From positions 1-64,000 of the forward strand of contig NZ_CANLRG010000012.1 in assembly GCF_947493565.1 (NCBI RefSeq): DNA of 64,000 nucleotides, read 5' to 3'. The notes under the pieces were generated by a model. That model was given only the letters and a program-made list of their open reading frames with translations. It searched no databases and was not told the DNA's origin. This DNA is from an uncultured Lutibacter sp. (GTDB lineage Bacteria; Bacteroidota; Bacteroidia; Flavobacteriales; Flavobacteriaceae). Numbering within the stretch: the stretch's first letter is position 1; every line of letters starts with the position of its first letter. The position numbers and the translations under genes are program-made. Shown one piece after another: positions 27,659-37,519 of the stretch.

Positions 27659-27666
27659 TATTTTTG
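27659..27666 (+). promoter_or_regulatory. -7 box of gltBD
   Basis: TATTTTTG (TAnnTTTG consensus) 24 bases before the gltB ATG at 27691, so the leader would be short. Confidence 0.45.
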
Positions 27667-27690
27667 TGATAATTCAAAAATTACTTAAAC

Positions 27691-30600
27691 ATGATAAAAC
27701 AAGGACTTTACTTACCAGAATTTGAAAGAGATAACTGTGGCGCAGGATTCATTTGCAATCTTAAAGGTGAAAAGTCTAACGAAATAATTCACGATGCCCT
27801 TGAAATTTTAATAAAGCTAGAACATAGAGGAGCTGTAAGTTCTGATGGAAAAACTGGTGACGGAGCAGGTATTTTAATAGACATTCCGCATGATTTTTTT
27901 GTAAAAAACACCTCATTTAACCTGCCTAAACCTAGAGAATATGCTGTAGGCATGACTTTTTTACCTCCAAATGAAAATCAACTTAATTATTGTAAACAAA
28001 TTTTTCAAACTGAAATACAAAAGCAAAACTTATCTATTTTAGGATGGAGAAAAGTTCCTGTAAACAAAGCACATTTAGGATATATGGCCTCAAAAAGTGA
28101 GCCATATATTGAGCAAGTTTTTATTGGTAAAAACGATCAAAATTTAACAGAGAAACAATTCAATGCTAAATTATTTGCAGCTAGAAAAATAACTGAACAT
28201 ACTATAGAAAATTCTAAGCTATCCGATAGAAATAAATTCTATTTTCCAAGTCTATCATCAACAACCATTATTTACAAAGGTTTGTTAATACCAGAAGACA
28301 TTAGAAATTATTATACCGACCTTTCAAACCCAGAATTGGTTACACGCCTAGCTTTAGTTCATCAACGTTTTTCTACCAACACATTTCCTTCATGGGATTT
28401 AGCTCAACCGTTTAAATTCATGTGTCATAACGGTGAAATAAACACCCTCCGTGGAAATGTAAACAGAATGAAAGCTCGAGAAGAATTGATGAAAAGCGAC
28501 ATTTTTGGTGAAGATATTAAAAAATTATTTCCGATCATTTTAGAAGGAAAATCAGATTCTGCTTCCATGGATATGGTTGTTGAACTTTTATTAATGACTA
28601 ATAGAAGTTTGCCTGAGGTAATGATGATGATGGTGCCTGAAGCTTGGGAAAAAGATACTACAATGAGTGATGAAAAGAAAGCTTTTTACGAATACAACTC
28701 ATGTGTTATGGAACCTTGGGATGGTCCAGCTTCCATTCCTTTTACTGATGGAAACTACATTGGAGCCCTTTTAGATAGAAACGGATTAAGACCATCCAGA
28801 TACACTGTAACCAAAGATGGAAATGTAATTATGTCTTCAGAAACAGGCGTGTTAGACATCAAACCTGAAAATGTGGTTAAACATGGCCGTTTAGAACCTG
28901 GAAAAATGTTTTTAGTTGACATGAATGCAGGTCGGATTATTAATGATGATGAAATTAAACAAAAAATAGTTTCAGAAAAACCTTATAGAGATTGGCTAAA
29001 TAAAAATTTATTACCTCTGGCTAATGTTCCATATACAGGCAATAAAACTCCTCAAGAGAAAACAAATTTACTAGCTCGTCAAAAAATATTTGGGTACACC
29101 ATAGAAGAAATTAACAAAATAATTACTCCAATGGCCATTCAAGGAAAAGAAGCTATTGGATCTATGGGAAACGACACTCCTTTAGCTGTTTTATCGGATC
29201 AACCACAATTACTTTACAGTTATTTTAAACAATTATTCGCTCAAGTTACCAACCCTCCTTTAGACGGAATTAGAGAAGAAATTGTTACAGATTTTAGTTT
29301 GGCTATTGGTGGTGATAAAAATATTTTTAAAGTCACCGATGAACACTGTAAAAAATTAAAAATTGAAAACCCTGTCATTTCAAATGAAGATATAGATAAA
29401 TTAAAAAATATAGATCATCCTGATTTTAAAGCAATTTCTATACCTGTTTTGTATGATATTACCAAAGGATTAAACGGTATTGAAGCAGCACTTAAAAATA
29501 TTGTTAAGCAAACATATCAAGCTGTGACAGATGGTTGTAATATAGTTATCTTGTCAGACAGAGGTGTAGATAAAAATAACGCTCCTATTCCTATGCTATT
29601 GGCTTGTTCTTATGTTAACAATCAATTAAATAAATTGGGTAAACGCTCTAGTTTTGGTATTGTTATTGAATCTGCTGAACCACGAGAACCTCATCATTTT
29701 GCCACCTTATTTGGTTATGGTGCTAGCGCCATAAACCCTTATATGATTAACGAGATTATTCGTCAACAAATTCAAGAAAATATTATCACCAATTTAAGTG
29801 AAGAAAAAGCCATTGAAAACTACAACAAAGCTATAGCAAAAGGAGTTTTAAAAATTATGAATAAAATTGGTATTTCAACTTTACATTCATACAGAGCTTC
29901 ACAAATTTTTGAAATTTTAGGCCTTAACAGCCAATTTACTAATGAATATTTTCCAAATACACCCTCTCGTATTGAAGGAATTGGGCTATATGAAATTGAA
30001 AAAGAAATTTATTTACATCACAGAAATGCTTTCCCTAAAACAGCTATTTCTGGAAGTCAAAGCTTAAACATAGGAGGTGATTATCGCTGGAGAAGAAATG
30101 CAGAACGCCATATGTTCAATCCAACAACTGTTGCTAAATTACAACAAGCCGTTAGAACCAATAACTACAAAAGTTACGAAGCATATTCCACCGCCGTAAA
30201 TGAACAAAGTAAAGAATTAATGACCCTTCGTGGGATGTTTGAATTTAACAACTACGACCCAATTCCTTTAGAGGAAGTTGAACCTTGGACAGAAATTGTC
30301 AAACGGTTTAAAACCGGAGCCATGTCATACGGTTCTATCAGTCAAGAAGCTCATGAAAATTTAGCTATTGCTATGAATAGAATTGGTGGTAAAAGTAATT
30401 CAGGTGAAGGTGGCGAAAACAAAAATCGTTTTAGGAAAGATCTAAATGGAGACAGCAAAAATAGTGCAATTAAACAAGTTGCTTCGGGAAGATTTGGAGT
30501 ATCTACTAACTATTTAACCAATGCTCAAGAAATTCAAATTAAAATGGCTCAAGGAGCTAAACCTGGAGAAGGAGGTCAGCTACCTGGAGAAAAAGTATTA

Positions 30601-32196
30601 CCTTGGATTGCAGAATGTAGAAACTCTACGCCTTATGTTGGTTTAATTTCACCTCCTCCACACCACGACATTTATTCCATTGAGGATTTAGCACAACTTA
30701 TTTATGATTTAAAAAATGCCAATAGAGATGCTAGAATCAATGTAAAACTTGTTTCAAAAGTTGGAGTTGGCACCATTGCCGCTGGAGTAGCAAAAGCCAA
30801 AGCTGATGTTATATTAGTTTCAGGCTACGACGGAGGCACAGGAGCTTCACCTTTAACCTCTTTAAAACATTGTGGACTTCCTTGGGAGTTAGGAATTTCC
30901 GAAGCTCAACAGACATTGGTTTTAAACGGACTTAGGAATAGAGTTATATTAGAATGTGACGGCCAATTAAAAACAGGTAGAGATGTTGCTATTGCGGCAT
31001 TACTTGGTGCTGAAGAATTTGGTTTTGCGACTGCTCCATTAGTAGCTTCGGGTTGTATTATGATGCGTGCTTGTCATTTAAATACTTGCCCTGTTGGGAT
31101 AGCCACACAAGATCCCGAACTTCGAAAAAATTTCAAAGGAACCCCAGAGCATGTAATTAACTTTATGTACTTTATTGCTAAAGAGTTAAGAGAAATTATG
31201 GCGCAATTGGGCTTTAGAACCTTAAATGAAATGATTGGTCAATCTCAAAAAATTGACATCAACAAAGCCATAGAGCACTACAAAGCAAAAGGATTAGATT
31301 TAAGCTCTATTTTGCACAAGCCAACAACAACAAAACCTCTTTATAATACAGAAACTCAAGATCATGGCTTAGACAATGTATTAGATTTTGATATTATTAG
31401 ATCTGCACATCCTGCTATATATAGAAAAGAAAAAATGCAATTAGATTTTTCTATTAAAAATACTGACAGAACTGTTGGTGCAATTTTAAGTAATGAATTA
31501 TCCAAAATTTATGGTGAAAATGGCCTTCCAGAAGACACTTTAAAACTAAACTTTAAAGGTTCTGCAGGACAAAGTTTTGGAGCATTTGCAACCAAAGGGC
31601 TCACCTTAACTGTCAATGGAAATACAAATGATTATTTAGGTAAAGGCTTGTCTGGAGCCAAATTAATTATAAAAACTCCTGAAGAAGCTACATTTGCTTC
31701 TGAAGAAAACATTATTGTTGGAAATGTATCCTTGTATGGAGCTATTAATGGAGAAGCTTATATTAATGGTATTGCCGGTGAACGCTTTTGTGTTAGAAAT
31801 TCTGGTGCAACTGCTGTAGTTGAAGGCGTTGGAGATCACGGGTGTGAATATATGACAGGTGGAAAAGTGGTGGTTTTAGGTGCTACAGGTAGAAATTTTG
31901 CCGCTGGTATGAGCGGAGGAATTGCTTATGTATATGATAAAGACCATAAGTTTAAAAACGAATTATGTAATATGGAAATGGTTGAATTAGAGTCAATCTT
32001 AAACGAAGATGAAAAAGAATTACATCAATTCATTAAAAATCACTTTAAATATACTCAAAGTGAATTGGCTTATAGAATTTTAAATGATTGGGATGAACAT
32101 CTAAAGCATTTTGTAAAAGTAATGCCTACAGATTATAAAAAGGCTCTAATTAGATTAGAAAATGAAAAAAATATTAATGCAGAAACAACAATTTAA
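27691..32196 (+). CDS. gltB: Glutamate synthase large subunit
   Basis: A 1501-residue enzyme, full length for GltB, that makes glutamate from glutamine and 2-oxoglutarate. The glutaminase domain begins at the nucleophile Cys in DNCGAGF (residue 16; a short propeptide is expected to be removed). LRPSRYT lies near residue 365. The FMN synthase domain has SGEGGENKNRF and GYDGGTGASP, and the iron-sulphur Cys block is CIMMRACHLNTCPVG near 1126. The GXGXG domain (SLYGAINGEAYINGIAGERF) closes the protein. gltD follows after 2 bases. Confidence 0.97.
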   Translation: MIKQGLYLPEFERDNCGAGFICNLKGEKSNEIIHDALEILIKLEHRGAVSSDGKTGDGAGILIDIPHDFFVKNTSFNLPKPREYAVGMTFLPPNENQLNYCKQIFQTEIQKQNLSILGWRKVPVNKAHLGYMASKSEPYIEQVFIGKNDQNLTEKQFNAKLFAARKITEHTIENSKLSDRNKFYFPSLSSTTIIYKGLLIPEDIRNYYTDLSNPELVTRLALVHQRFSTNTFPSWDLAQPFKFMCHNGEINTLRGNVNRMKAREELMKSDIFGEDIKKLFPIILEGKSDSASMDMVVELLLMTNRSLPEVMMMMVPEAWEKDTTMSDEKKAFYEYNSCVMEPWDGPASIPFTDGNYIGALLDRNGLRPSRYTVTKDGNVIMSSETGVLDIKPENVVKHGRLEPGKMFLVDMNAGRIINDDEIKQKIVSEKPYRDWLNKNLLPLANVPYTGNKTPQEKTNLLARQKIFGYTIEEINKIITPMAIQGKEAIGSMGNDTPLAVLSDQPQLLYSYFKQLFAQVTNPPLDGIREEIVTDFSLAIGGDKNIFKVTDEHCKKLKIENPVISNEDIDKLKNIDHPDFKAISIPVLYDITKGLNGIEAALKNIVKQTYQAVTDGCNIVILSDRGVDKNNAPIPMLLACSYVNNQLNKLGKRSSFGIVIESAEPREPHHFATLFGYGASAINPYMINEIIRQQIQENIITNLSEEKAIENYNKAIAKGVLKIMNKIGISTLHSYRASQIFEILGLNSQFTNEYFPNTPSRIEGIGLYEIEKEIYLHHRNAFPKTAISGSQSLNIGGDYRWRRNAERHMFNPTTVAKLQQAVRTNNYKSYEAYSTAVNEQSKELMTLRGMFEFNNYDPIPLEEVEPWTEIVKRFKTGAMSYGSISQEAHENLAIAMNRIGGKSNSGEGGENKNRFRKDLNGDSKNSAIKQVASGRFGVSTNYLTNAQEIQIKMAQGAKPGEGGQLPGEKVLPWIAECRNSTPYVGLISPPPHHDIYSIEDLAQLIYDLKNANRDARINVKLVSKVGVGTIAAGVAKAKADVILVSGYDGGTGASPLTSLKHCGLPWELGISEAQQTLVLNGLRNRVILECDGQLKTGRDVAIAALLGAEEFGFATAPLVASGCIMMRACHLNTCPVGIATQDPELRKNFKGTPEHVINFMYFIAKELREIMAQLGFRTLNEMIGQSQKIDINKAIEHYKAKGLDLSSILHKPTTTKPLYNTETQDHGLDNVLDFDIIRSAHPAIYRKEKMQLDFSIKNTDRTVGAILSNELSKIYGENGLPEDTLKLNFKGSAGQSFGAFATKGLTLTVNGNTNDYLGKGLSGAKLIIKTPEEATFASEENIIVGNVSLYGAINGEAYINGIAGERFCVRNSGATAVVEGVGDHGCEYMTGGKVVVLGATGRNFAAGMSGGIAYVYDKDHKFKNELCNMEMVELESILNEDEKELHQFIKNHFKYTQSELAYRILNDWDEHLKHFVKVMPTDYKKALIRLENEKNINAETTI

Positions 32197-32198
32197 TT

Positions 32199-33659
32199 AT
32201 GGGAAAAGTTACTGGATTTAAAGAATTTGAAAGAAAAAATGAATCGTTAGTTGCTGTTAAAGAAAGAATTCAAAATTATAAGGAATTTACCATACCTTTA
32301 AAAACTAATGACATTGAAAAACAAGGATCACGCTGTATGGACTGTGGTATTCCTTTTTGCCATAGTGCTTGTCCTTTAGGAAATTTAATTCCTGATTTTA
32401 ATGATATGGTTCATAAAGGGGAATGGAAAAAAGCATTGGAAATATTACATGCAACAAATAATTTCCCAGAATTTACAGGGAGACTTTGTCCAGCGCCTTG
32501 CGAACAAGCTTGTGTACTAGGAATTATAAAACCTTCAATTACTATTGAAAATTTAGAAAAAAGTATTGTTGAAAAAGGTTTTTCTGAAGGTTGGATCACC
32601 GCTAAAAAACCAACTGCAAGTACTGGAAAAAGAATTGCCATAGTTGGATCTGGTCCAGCTGGATTAGCCGCAGCACAACAACTCAACAGAGCAGGTCATA
32701 ACGTAACTGTATTTGAAAGAGATCAGGCAATAGGTGGCCTACTCCGTTATGGCATTCCTAACTTTAAATTAGAAAAAGAAATTATCGATCGAAGAATTAC
32801 TATTCTAAAAAAAGAAGGTATCACTTTTAAAACTAATATAAATGTTGGCGTAAACTACTCTGTAAAAGAGCTGAATAATTTTGATGCTATAGTTTTATGT
32901 GGTGGTGCAACTCAACGCAGGTCACTCCAAATTAAAGGAAGCGATGCTAAAGGGGTTGTACAAGCAATGGATTTTTTAACCCAACAAACTAAAGTACTTT
33001 TTGGTGAAGAAACTAAAGATCAAATTGTTGCAACCGACAAAAATGTTATTGTAATTGGTGGTGGAGATACAGGTTCAGATTGTATAGGAACTTCTAATAG
33101 GCAAGGCGCAAAATCTGTTACAAACTTTGAAATTATGCCAAAACCACCTGCTGACAGAAGCGAAACTACACCTTGGCCATATTGGCCGTTAAAACTTAAA
33201 ACTTCAACTTCTCATCAAGAAGGCTGTGATAGAAATTGGTTAATTTCAACTAAAGAATTTGTCACTGATAAAAACGGTAACTTAACTGCTTTAAAAACTG
33301 TACAGGTTGAATGGATACACAAATCTGGGGAAAAACCAATATTAAAAGAACTACCCAATACTGAAAAAATTTGGCCTTGCGATTTAGTTTTATTAGCTCT
33401 AGGTTTTACTGGTCCAGAAAAAACTTTAAGCGAACAGCTTGGTATTGAAACAGACTTTAGAACAAATTATAAAGCTTCTACAAAAACATATCAAACTAAT
33501 GTTCCACACATTTTTACCGCCGGAGATATGAGAAGAGGACAATCGCTTATTGTTTGGGCTATTTCTGAAGGGAGGGAAGCTGCAAGAAACGTAGATGAAT
33601 ATTTAATGGGGTATAGCAACTTGCCAACCAAAGGTAAAGGTGATTTACCAGGAGTATAA
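32199..33659 (+). CDS. gltD: Glutamate synthase small subunit
   Basis: A 486-residue NAD(P)H-oxidising partner of GltB. N-terminal [4Fe-4S] Cys residues are in CMDCGIPFCHSACPLGN and CPAPCEQACVLGI. The FAD-binding GSGPAGLAAAQQLNRAG is near residue 150, the NAD(P)-binding GGGDTGSDCIGT near 287, and the C-terminal FTAGDMRRGQSLIVWAI block is present. Cotranscribed with gltB. Complete and ordinary. Confidence 0.97.
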   Translation: MGKVTGFKEFERKNESLVAVKERIQNYKEFTIPLKTNDIEKQGSRCMDCGIPFCHSACPLGNLIPDFNDMVHKGEWKKALEILHATNNFPEFTGRLCPAPCEQACVLGIIKPSITIENLEKSIVEKGFSEGWITAKKPTASTGKRIAIVGSGPAGLAAAQQLNRAGHNVTVFERDQAIGGLLRYGIPNFKLEKEIIDRRITILKKEGITFKTNINVGVNYSVKELNNFDAIVLCGGATQRRSLQIKGSDAKGVVQAMDFLTQQTKVLFGEETKDQIVATDKNVIVIGGGDTGSDCIGTSNRQGAKSVTNFEIMPKPPADRSETTPWPYWPLKLKTSTSHQEGCDRNWLISTKEFVTDKNGNLTALKTVQVEWIHKSGEKPILKELPNTEKIWPCDLVLLALGFTGPEKTLSEQLGIETDFRTNYKASTKTYQTNVPHIFTAGDMRRGQSLIVWAISEGREAARNVDEYLMGYSNLPTKGKGDLPGV

Positions 33660-33698
33660 TAAATGTGGAAATAAAAAAGGGTATTTTTATATTTATTC

Positions 33699-33732
33699 AA
33701 AACCCATCTTTGTTACATATAAGGTGGGTTTT
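33699..33732 (+). terminator. Terminator after gltBD
   Basis: Stem AAAACCCATCTT/AAGGTGGGTTTT (one G.T pair) with a 10-base loop and T-rich end, 40 bases after the gltD stop. Confidence 0.75.
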
Positions 33733-33819
33733 ATTATATAATTAACTCCTTAATTTTACTTCAAAATCATTAACTATTTCTTTTCGATTAAATTTAACGT
33801 AATAATTTAGTTAAACTCG

Positions 33820-33882
33820 AAAAAGCTTCTTATTTAAAATCATTATAAATTGCTACTTAAGTCACATCAAAAAAGCTTCTTA
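33820..33882 (+). repeat. Two direct 13-bp repeats 50 bp apart, flanking a half-palindrome
   Basis: AAAAAGCTTCTTA occurs at 33820-33832 and again at 33870-33882, exactly 50 bases apart. Between them is TGCTACTTAAGTCACA (33851-33866), an imperfect relative of the nap palindrome with the same ACTTAAGT core. The tract 33733-33971 otherwise holds no gene; these repeats could be regulatory sites for the lipoprotein gene starting at 33972. Confidence 0.45.
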
Positions 33883-33971
33883 GCTGACAATAATCATCCT
33901 TTTTAACAACCATCAATTATAAATTAGTGGTTCCATTAATACTTAATGTGATTCAAAAATTAAAAACAAAA

Positions 33972-34499
33972 ATGATGAAAAAAATGGTATTTATTTTTAC
34001 AGTTATTACTAGTTTAATTTCTTGTAAAACAGAAACAAAAAAAACTGAAAACGCTCCAGAAGCTAGTCAAGAAAAAGTAATAGAAACTCCATCCATAGCT
34101 TTAGGTGAATTTGATATAAAAGCTGGTGATTTTGTTGGTAAAGAGGTTAAAATTCAAGGAATAGTTGACCATGTTTGCAAACATAGTGGGAAAAAATTAT
34201 TGGTTGTCACTGATGAAGGTGATGTACATGTAACTTCAGATGTAAGATTTGAAGATACACTTAAAGGAAATGAAATTTCTTTAGTTGGAGTGGTTTTAGA
34301 AAATAAAATTGATGAAGCATATTGTTTAAAAATGGAAGAAGACAATATTAAAAGTCATTCTGAAGGAGCTTCTAATGAAGAACAATTTGAAAATAAAAAG
34401 AAACATATTCAACAATATAGAGATAAAATGAAAACTGAAGGTATCGATTATATTTCAGAGTTTTCGTTACAATACGTATCACACACTATAGTTGATTAA
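33972..34499 (+). CDS. Conserved lipoprotein with OB-like domain
   Basis: From ATG 33972 (a second ATG follows at 33975) this is a 175-residue lipoprotein with lipobox LISC (KMVFIFTVITSLISCK). The domain after it (DFVGKEVKIQGIVDHVCKHSGKK, then LLVVTDEGDVHVTSD, LKGNEISLVGVVLE) looks like a small OB-type beta barrel with a conserved Cys and His (VCKHSGKK), perhaps a metal or haem site. I do not know a function. It is followed at 14 bases by the PepSY membrane protein, and the two are probably a functional pair in the periplasm. Confidence 0.65.
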   Translation: MMKKMVFIFTVITSLISCKTETKKTENAPEASQEKVIETPSIALGEFDIKAGDFVGKEVKIQGIVDHVCKHSGKKLLVVTDEGDVHVTSDVRFEDTLKGNEISLVGVVLENKIDEAYCLKMEEDNIKSHSEGASNEEQFENKKKHIQQYRDKMKTEGIDYISEFSLQYVSHTIVD

Positions 34500-34513
34500 T
34501 TTTAATTTCATAT

Positions 34514-35071
34514 ATGAAAAAGTTACGAAAATGGAGTAGAATTCTTCATAGAGATATTGGGTACTTTTTTATAGGAACTACGATACTTTATGGAATTTCG
34601 GGAATAGCTTTAAATCATCTTAGTGACTGGAATCCAAATTATTCAGTAGAAATAAAAAACTTCACTACAACTTTAAATCTAGAAAATTCTCCATCAGTAA
34701 AAACAACTATTTTAACGCTTTTAGATAATATTGACAACCGTGATAACTACAAAAAGCATTATTATCCTGATAAAAATAAACTTAAGATATTTATAAAAGG
34801 AGGCTCTTCAATTATAGTTAATGTTAATAGCGGAAAAGGGTATGCAGAATATTTAAAGAGAAGACCTTTATTTTATGAAGCAAATTTTTTACACTACAAT
34901 CCAAATAGAATTTGGACTTGGTTTTCAGACATTTTTGCTGCAGCATTAATTTTATTTGCCATAACCTCATTATTTATGGTAAAAGGTAAAAAAGGAATAA
35001 CAGGAAGAGGTGGTATTTACACTGCTTTGGGCATATTACTACCTATTTTATTTTTGATTTTTTACCTCTAA
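34514..35071 (+). CDS. PepSY-associated transmembrane protein
   Basis: A 185-residue inner-membrane protein with a first helix beginning RILHRDIGYFFIGTTILYGI, a periplasmic segment of about 85 residues, then two closing helices (WTWFSDIFAAALILFAITSLFM and a C-terminal one). The HRDIGYF start and a later W..F...LA.SLF pattern fit the PepSY_TM family, small relatives of ferric-siderophore reductases. The conserved His residues could bind haem. Likely one operon with the lipoprotein before it. Confidence 0.75.
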   Translation: MKKLRKWSRILHRDIGYFFIGTTILYGISGIALNHLSDWNPNYSVEIKNFTTTLNLENSPSVKTTILTLLDNIDNRDNYKKHYYPDKNKLKIFIKGGSSIIVNVNSGKGYAEYLKRRPLFYEANFLHYNPNRIWTWFSDIFAAALILFAITSLFMVKGKKGITGRGGIYTALGILLPILFLIFYL

Positions 35072-35072
35072 A

Positions 35073-35108
35073 AACAAAAGGCTGAAAATAAATTTTCAGC
35101 CTTTTGTT
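35073..35108. terminator. Bidirectional terminator between PepSY gene and aroC
   Basis: Inverted repeat ACAAAAGGCTGAAAA/TTTTCAGCCTTTTGT with a short loop between convergent genes, with A tract and T tract. Confidence 0.85.
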
Positions 35109-35112
35109 TATT

Positions 35113-36162
35113 TTATTTATTTAACAATGTAAAATCTGCTAACACCAAAGCAGCCATAGCTTCAACTATTGGAACAGCTCTTGGAACCACACAAGGATCG
35201 TGGCGTCCTTTACCATGCATTTCAACCATATTTCCATCTTTATCAATGGTTTGTTGAGCTTGCATAATAGTTGCTACGGGTTTAAATGCTACTCTAAAAT
35301 AAATATCCATTCCATTACTAATTCCTCCTTGAATTCCTCCTGAAAGATTAGATTTGGTAGAACCATCTGCATTAAACATATCATTATGCTCACTACCTCG
35401 CATTTTTGCTCCGCAAAATCCACTTCCATATTCAAATCCTTTCACTGCATTTATTGAAAGCATGGCTTTTCCTAACTGCGCATGTAACTTATCAAAAATT
35501 GGCTCTCCTAAACCTACAGGAACATTTTGAATAACACAGGTAACTGTACCTCCAATGGTATCACCTTGTTTTCTAATTTTATCTATTTTTAAAATCATTT
35601 GTTCAGCAATAGCATCATCTGGACAACGAACAATATTATCTTCAATTTTGCTAAAATCTAAGTCTTGATAGGGTTTTTCTAAAAATAAATCTCCAACAGA
35701 AGATGTATACGCATGTATTTTAATTGAAGGAATTACTTGTTTTGCTACTGCTCCACCAACAACCCAATTGGCAGTTTCTCTTGCTGAAGTTCTTCCACCT
35801 CCTCTATAATCTCTATGTCCATATTTTTTGGTATACGTATAATCGGCATGAGAAGGTCTAAACGAATCTTTTATATGAAAATAATCGTTAGATCTTTGAT
35901 GAACATTTTTAATTATAAAACCAATAGAAGCGCCCGTAGTTTTTCCTTCAAAAATACCTGATAAAAACTGGACTTCGTCTGGTTCTTTTCGTTGTGTTAC
36001 AATTTTAGATTGACCTGGTTTTCTTCTATTTAACTCATTTTGAACAGCTTCAATATCGATTTCAATTCCAGAAGGACAACCATCAATGACCCCTCCAATT
36101 GCTTCTCCGTGAGATTCTCCAAAAGTAGTTATTGTAAATATATTTCCGAATGAATTAGACAT
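35113..36162 (-). CDS. aroC: Chorismate synthase
   Basis: A 349-residue enzyme, last step of the shikimate pathway (EPSP to chorismate, FMN-dependent). Signatures: [19 protein letters not shown] near residue 12, [19 protein letters not shown] near 47, [19 protein letters not shown] near 116, and [12 protein letters not shown] near 277. Normal length, cytoplasmic, monocistronic and convergent with the PepSY gene. Confidence 0.96.
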   Translation of the reverse strand: MSNSFGNIFTITTFGESHGEAIGGVIDGCPSGIEIDIEAVQNELNRRKPGQSKIVTQRKEPDEVQFLSGIFEGKTTGASIGFIIKNVHQRSNDYFHIKDSFRPSHADYTYTKKYGHRDYRGGGRTSARETANWVVGGAVAKQVIPSIKIHAYTSSVGDLFLEKPYQDLDFSKIEDNIVRCPDDAIAEQMILKIDKIRKQGDTIGGTVTCVIQNVPVGLGEPIFDKLHAQLGKAMLSINAVKGFEYGSGFCGAKMRGSEHNDMFNADGSTKSNLSGGIQGGISNGMDIYFRVAFKPVATIMQAQQTIDKDGNMVEMHGKGRHDPCVVPRAVPIVEAMAALVLADFTLLNK

Positions 36163-36231
36163 AGTAATAATTTAAGAGACAAATGTAAAAAAAGTATTTA
36201 ATTGTAGGTTTAATTATCGATTGAAATAAAT

Positions 36232-36984
36232 TTAAAAAAACCATAGTTTTATTGCCATTAACACAACCATTACTATTAAAAATTTCTTTATTAAACCATC
36301 GCCTTTATTAACAGACCATCTACTAGCTAACCAACCTCCTGATGCATTTCCTAGAGCCAAAATTAAACCAATTTTCCAGTTAATTACATCATTATAAGCA
36401 AAAACTATAACCGCTGATATTGTATAAATTAACACAACAGTTACTTTAATAGCATTACTTTTTACCAATGAAATATTATTTAGTGAAGATAAAATGAGTA
36501 ACATTATAAAACCTACTCCTGCCTGGATAAACCCTCCATAAACTCCAACAAAAAAGAAAAGGATGGTACTTATCCATAAATGTTTTCCTGATGTTCTTTC
36601 AATTAAATTAAACTGCTTTGAGTTTGGCTTAAAAACCATTAACCCCACAACTAACACCATAATAATTGCCAATATTTTATTAAAGATATCTCCTTTGATA
36701 TCTACAGCAATTTGTGCTCCTAAAATTGAACCCAAAAGCGCAGAAACACCTAAATAAATACTAAAAGGAAACGTAACAATTCCTTTACTTTTGAAACCAG
36801 CTGTTGTAAAAATGTTTTGAAATAAAATGGCTATTCTATTGGTTGCATTAGCAATATTTGGAGGCAAACCCAAAAAAATTAGTATCGGTAATGTTAAAAG
36901 TGACCCACCACCTGCTAAAGTATTTATAGCTCCTGCTACAAATCCAACAAACACTAAACCAGCAACTTCAACAAATGAGCTCAT
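36232..36984 (-). CDS. TSUP (TauE/SafE) family permease
   Basis: A 250-residue membrane protein with about eight helices and the two TSUP glycine-rich repeats: GFVAGAINTLAGGGSLLTLP near residue 14 and YGGFIQAGVGFIMLLIL near 149. It is related to, but clearly different from, the permease at 26734 (this branch has the AGGGSLLTLP block). It exports or imports small anions; substrate unknown. Confidence 0.85.
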   Translation of the reverse strand: MSSFVEVAGLVFVGFVAGAINTLAGGGSLLTLPILIFLGLPPNIANATNRIAILFQNIFTTAGFKSKGIVTFPFSIYLGVSALLGSILGAQIAVDIKGDIFNKILAIIMVLVVGLMVFKPNSKQFNLIERTSGKHLWISTILFFFVGVYGGFIQAGVGFIMLLILSSLNNISLVKSNAIKVTVVLIYTISAVIVFAYNDVINWKIGLILALGNASGGWLASRWSVNKGDGLIKKFLIVMVVLMAIKLWFF

Positions 36985-37055
36985 CCATTAATTTTAAAAG
37001 AAACAAAAGTACAAGAAAATTTATTAGAAAAATTCATAAAAAAAAGTAAAAAAAG

Positions 37056-37087
37056 TTTGAGCAAAACAAAAAAGGGTTTTATATTTG
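37056..37087 (+). promoter_or_regulatory. Promoter of tRNA-Ser
   Basis: TTTG at 37056-37059 and TATATTTG at 37080-37087, 20 bases apart, match the Bacteroidota -33/-7 consensus exactly. Transcription would start a few bases before the tRNA. Confidence 0.7.
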
Positions 37088-37098
37088 CCCTCGCTAAG

Positions 37099-37183
37099 GG
37101 AGAAATGGCAGAGTGGTCGAATGCGGCAGTCTTGAAAACTGTTGAGGGTCACACCTCCGGGGGTTCGAATCCCTCTTTCTCCG
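37099..37183 (+). tRNA. tRNA-Ser (UGA anticodon)
   Basis: The acceptor stem GGAGAAA/TTTCTCC closes an 85-base cloverleaf with discriminator G. The anticodon arm is GCAGT-CTTGAAA-ACTGT with TGA anticodon, there is a long variable arm typical of serine tRNAs, and the T arm is GGGGGTTCGAATCCCTC. No CCA is encoded. It stands exactly at the left border of the accessory region. Confidence 0.95.
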
Positions 37184-37519
37184 CAAAAGGAAAACCTTAA
37201 CAATTGCTTATCAATTTGTTAGGGTTTTTTACTTTTAAATTTAGTCCATATTTAGTCCAAAATAAAAATTTAACACATTTTTATACTCAAAAACCTTTAG
37301 AAGAATTTGGTGAATAAAATCAAATTCTACAGACCATTTTTTATGGTTTATATTTAATGACGCAATTCATAACTATTTAGATCATAATAATATTCATTAA
37401 AGATATGAAAAACATTAACTATAACCCACCAAACCCAATGGGCTATTGAATTTATAAAATTACTTGGAAATATTCCCAACTACCACAAAAAAGATTTATA
37501 TTTTTATGTTTTTAAATTT
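37184..37519 (+). other. Non-coding tract behind tRNA-Ser: terminator and short direct repeats
   Basis: An imperfect hairpin ending in TTTTTT (37191-37230) looks like the tRNA terminator. Directly after it, TTTAGTCCA is repeated at 37240-37248 and 37251-37259 (11-base period), as integrase arm sites often are. Around 37405-37519 the sequence has codon-like stretches with stops in each frame; one runs in frame into the res gene. No intact gene is seen. A second copy of the tRNA 3' end was looked for by eye in the window and not found. Confidence 0.4.

Noticed and set aside
27520-27690. Riboswitch or attenuator before gltB
   Set aside because: The stretch is very AT-rich with a clear -7 box close to the ATG and no stable structure visible.
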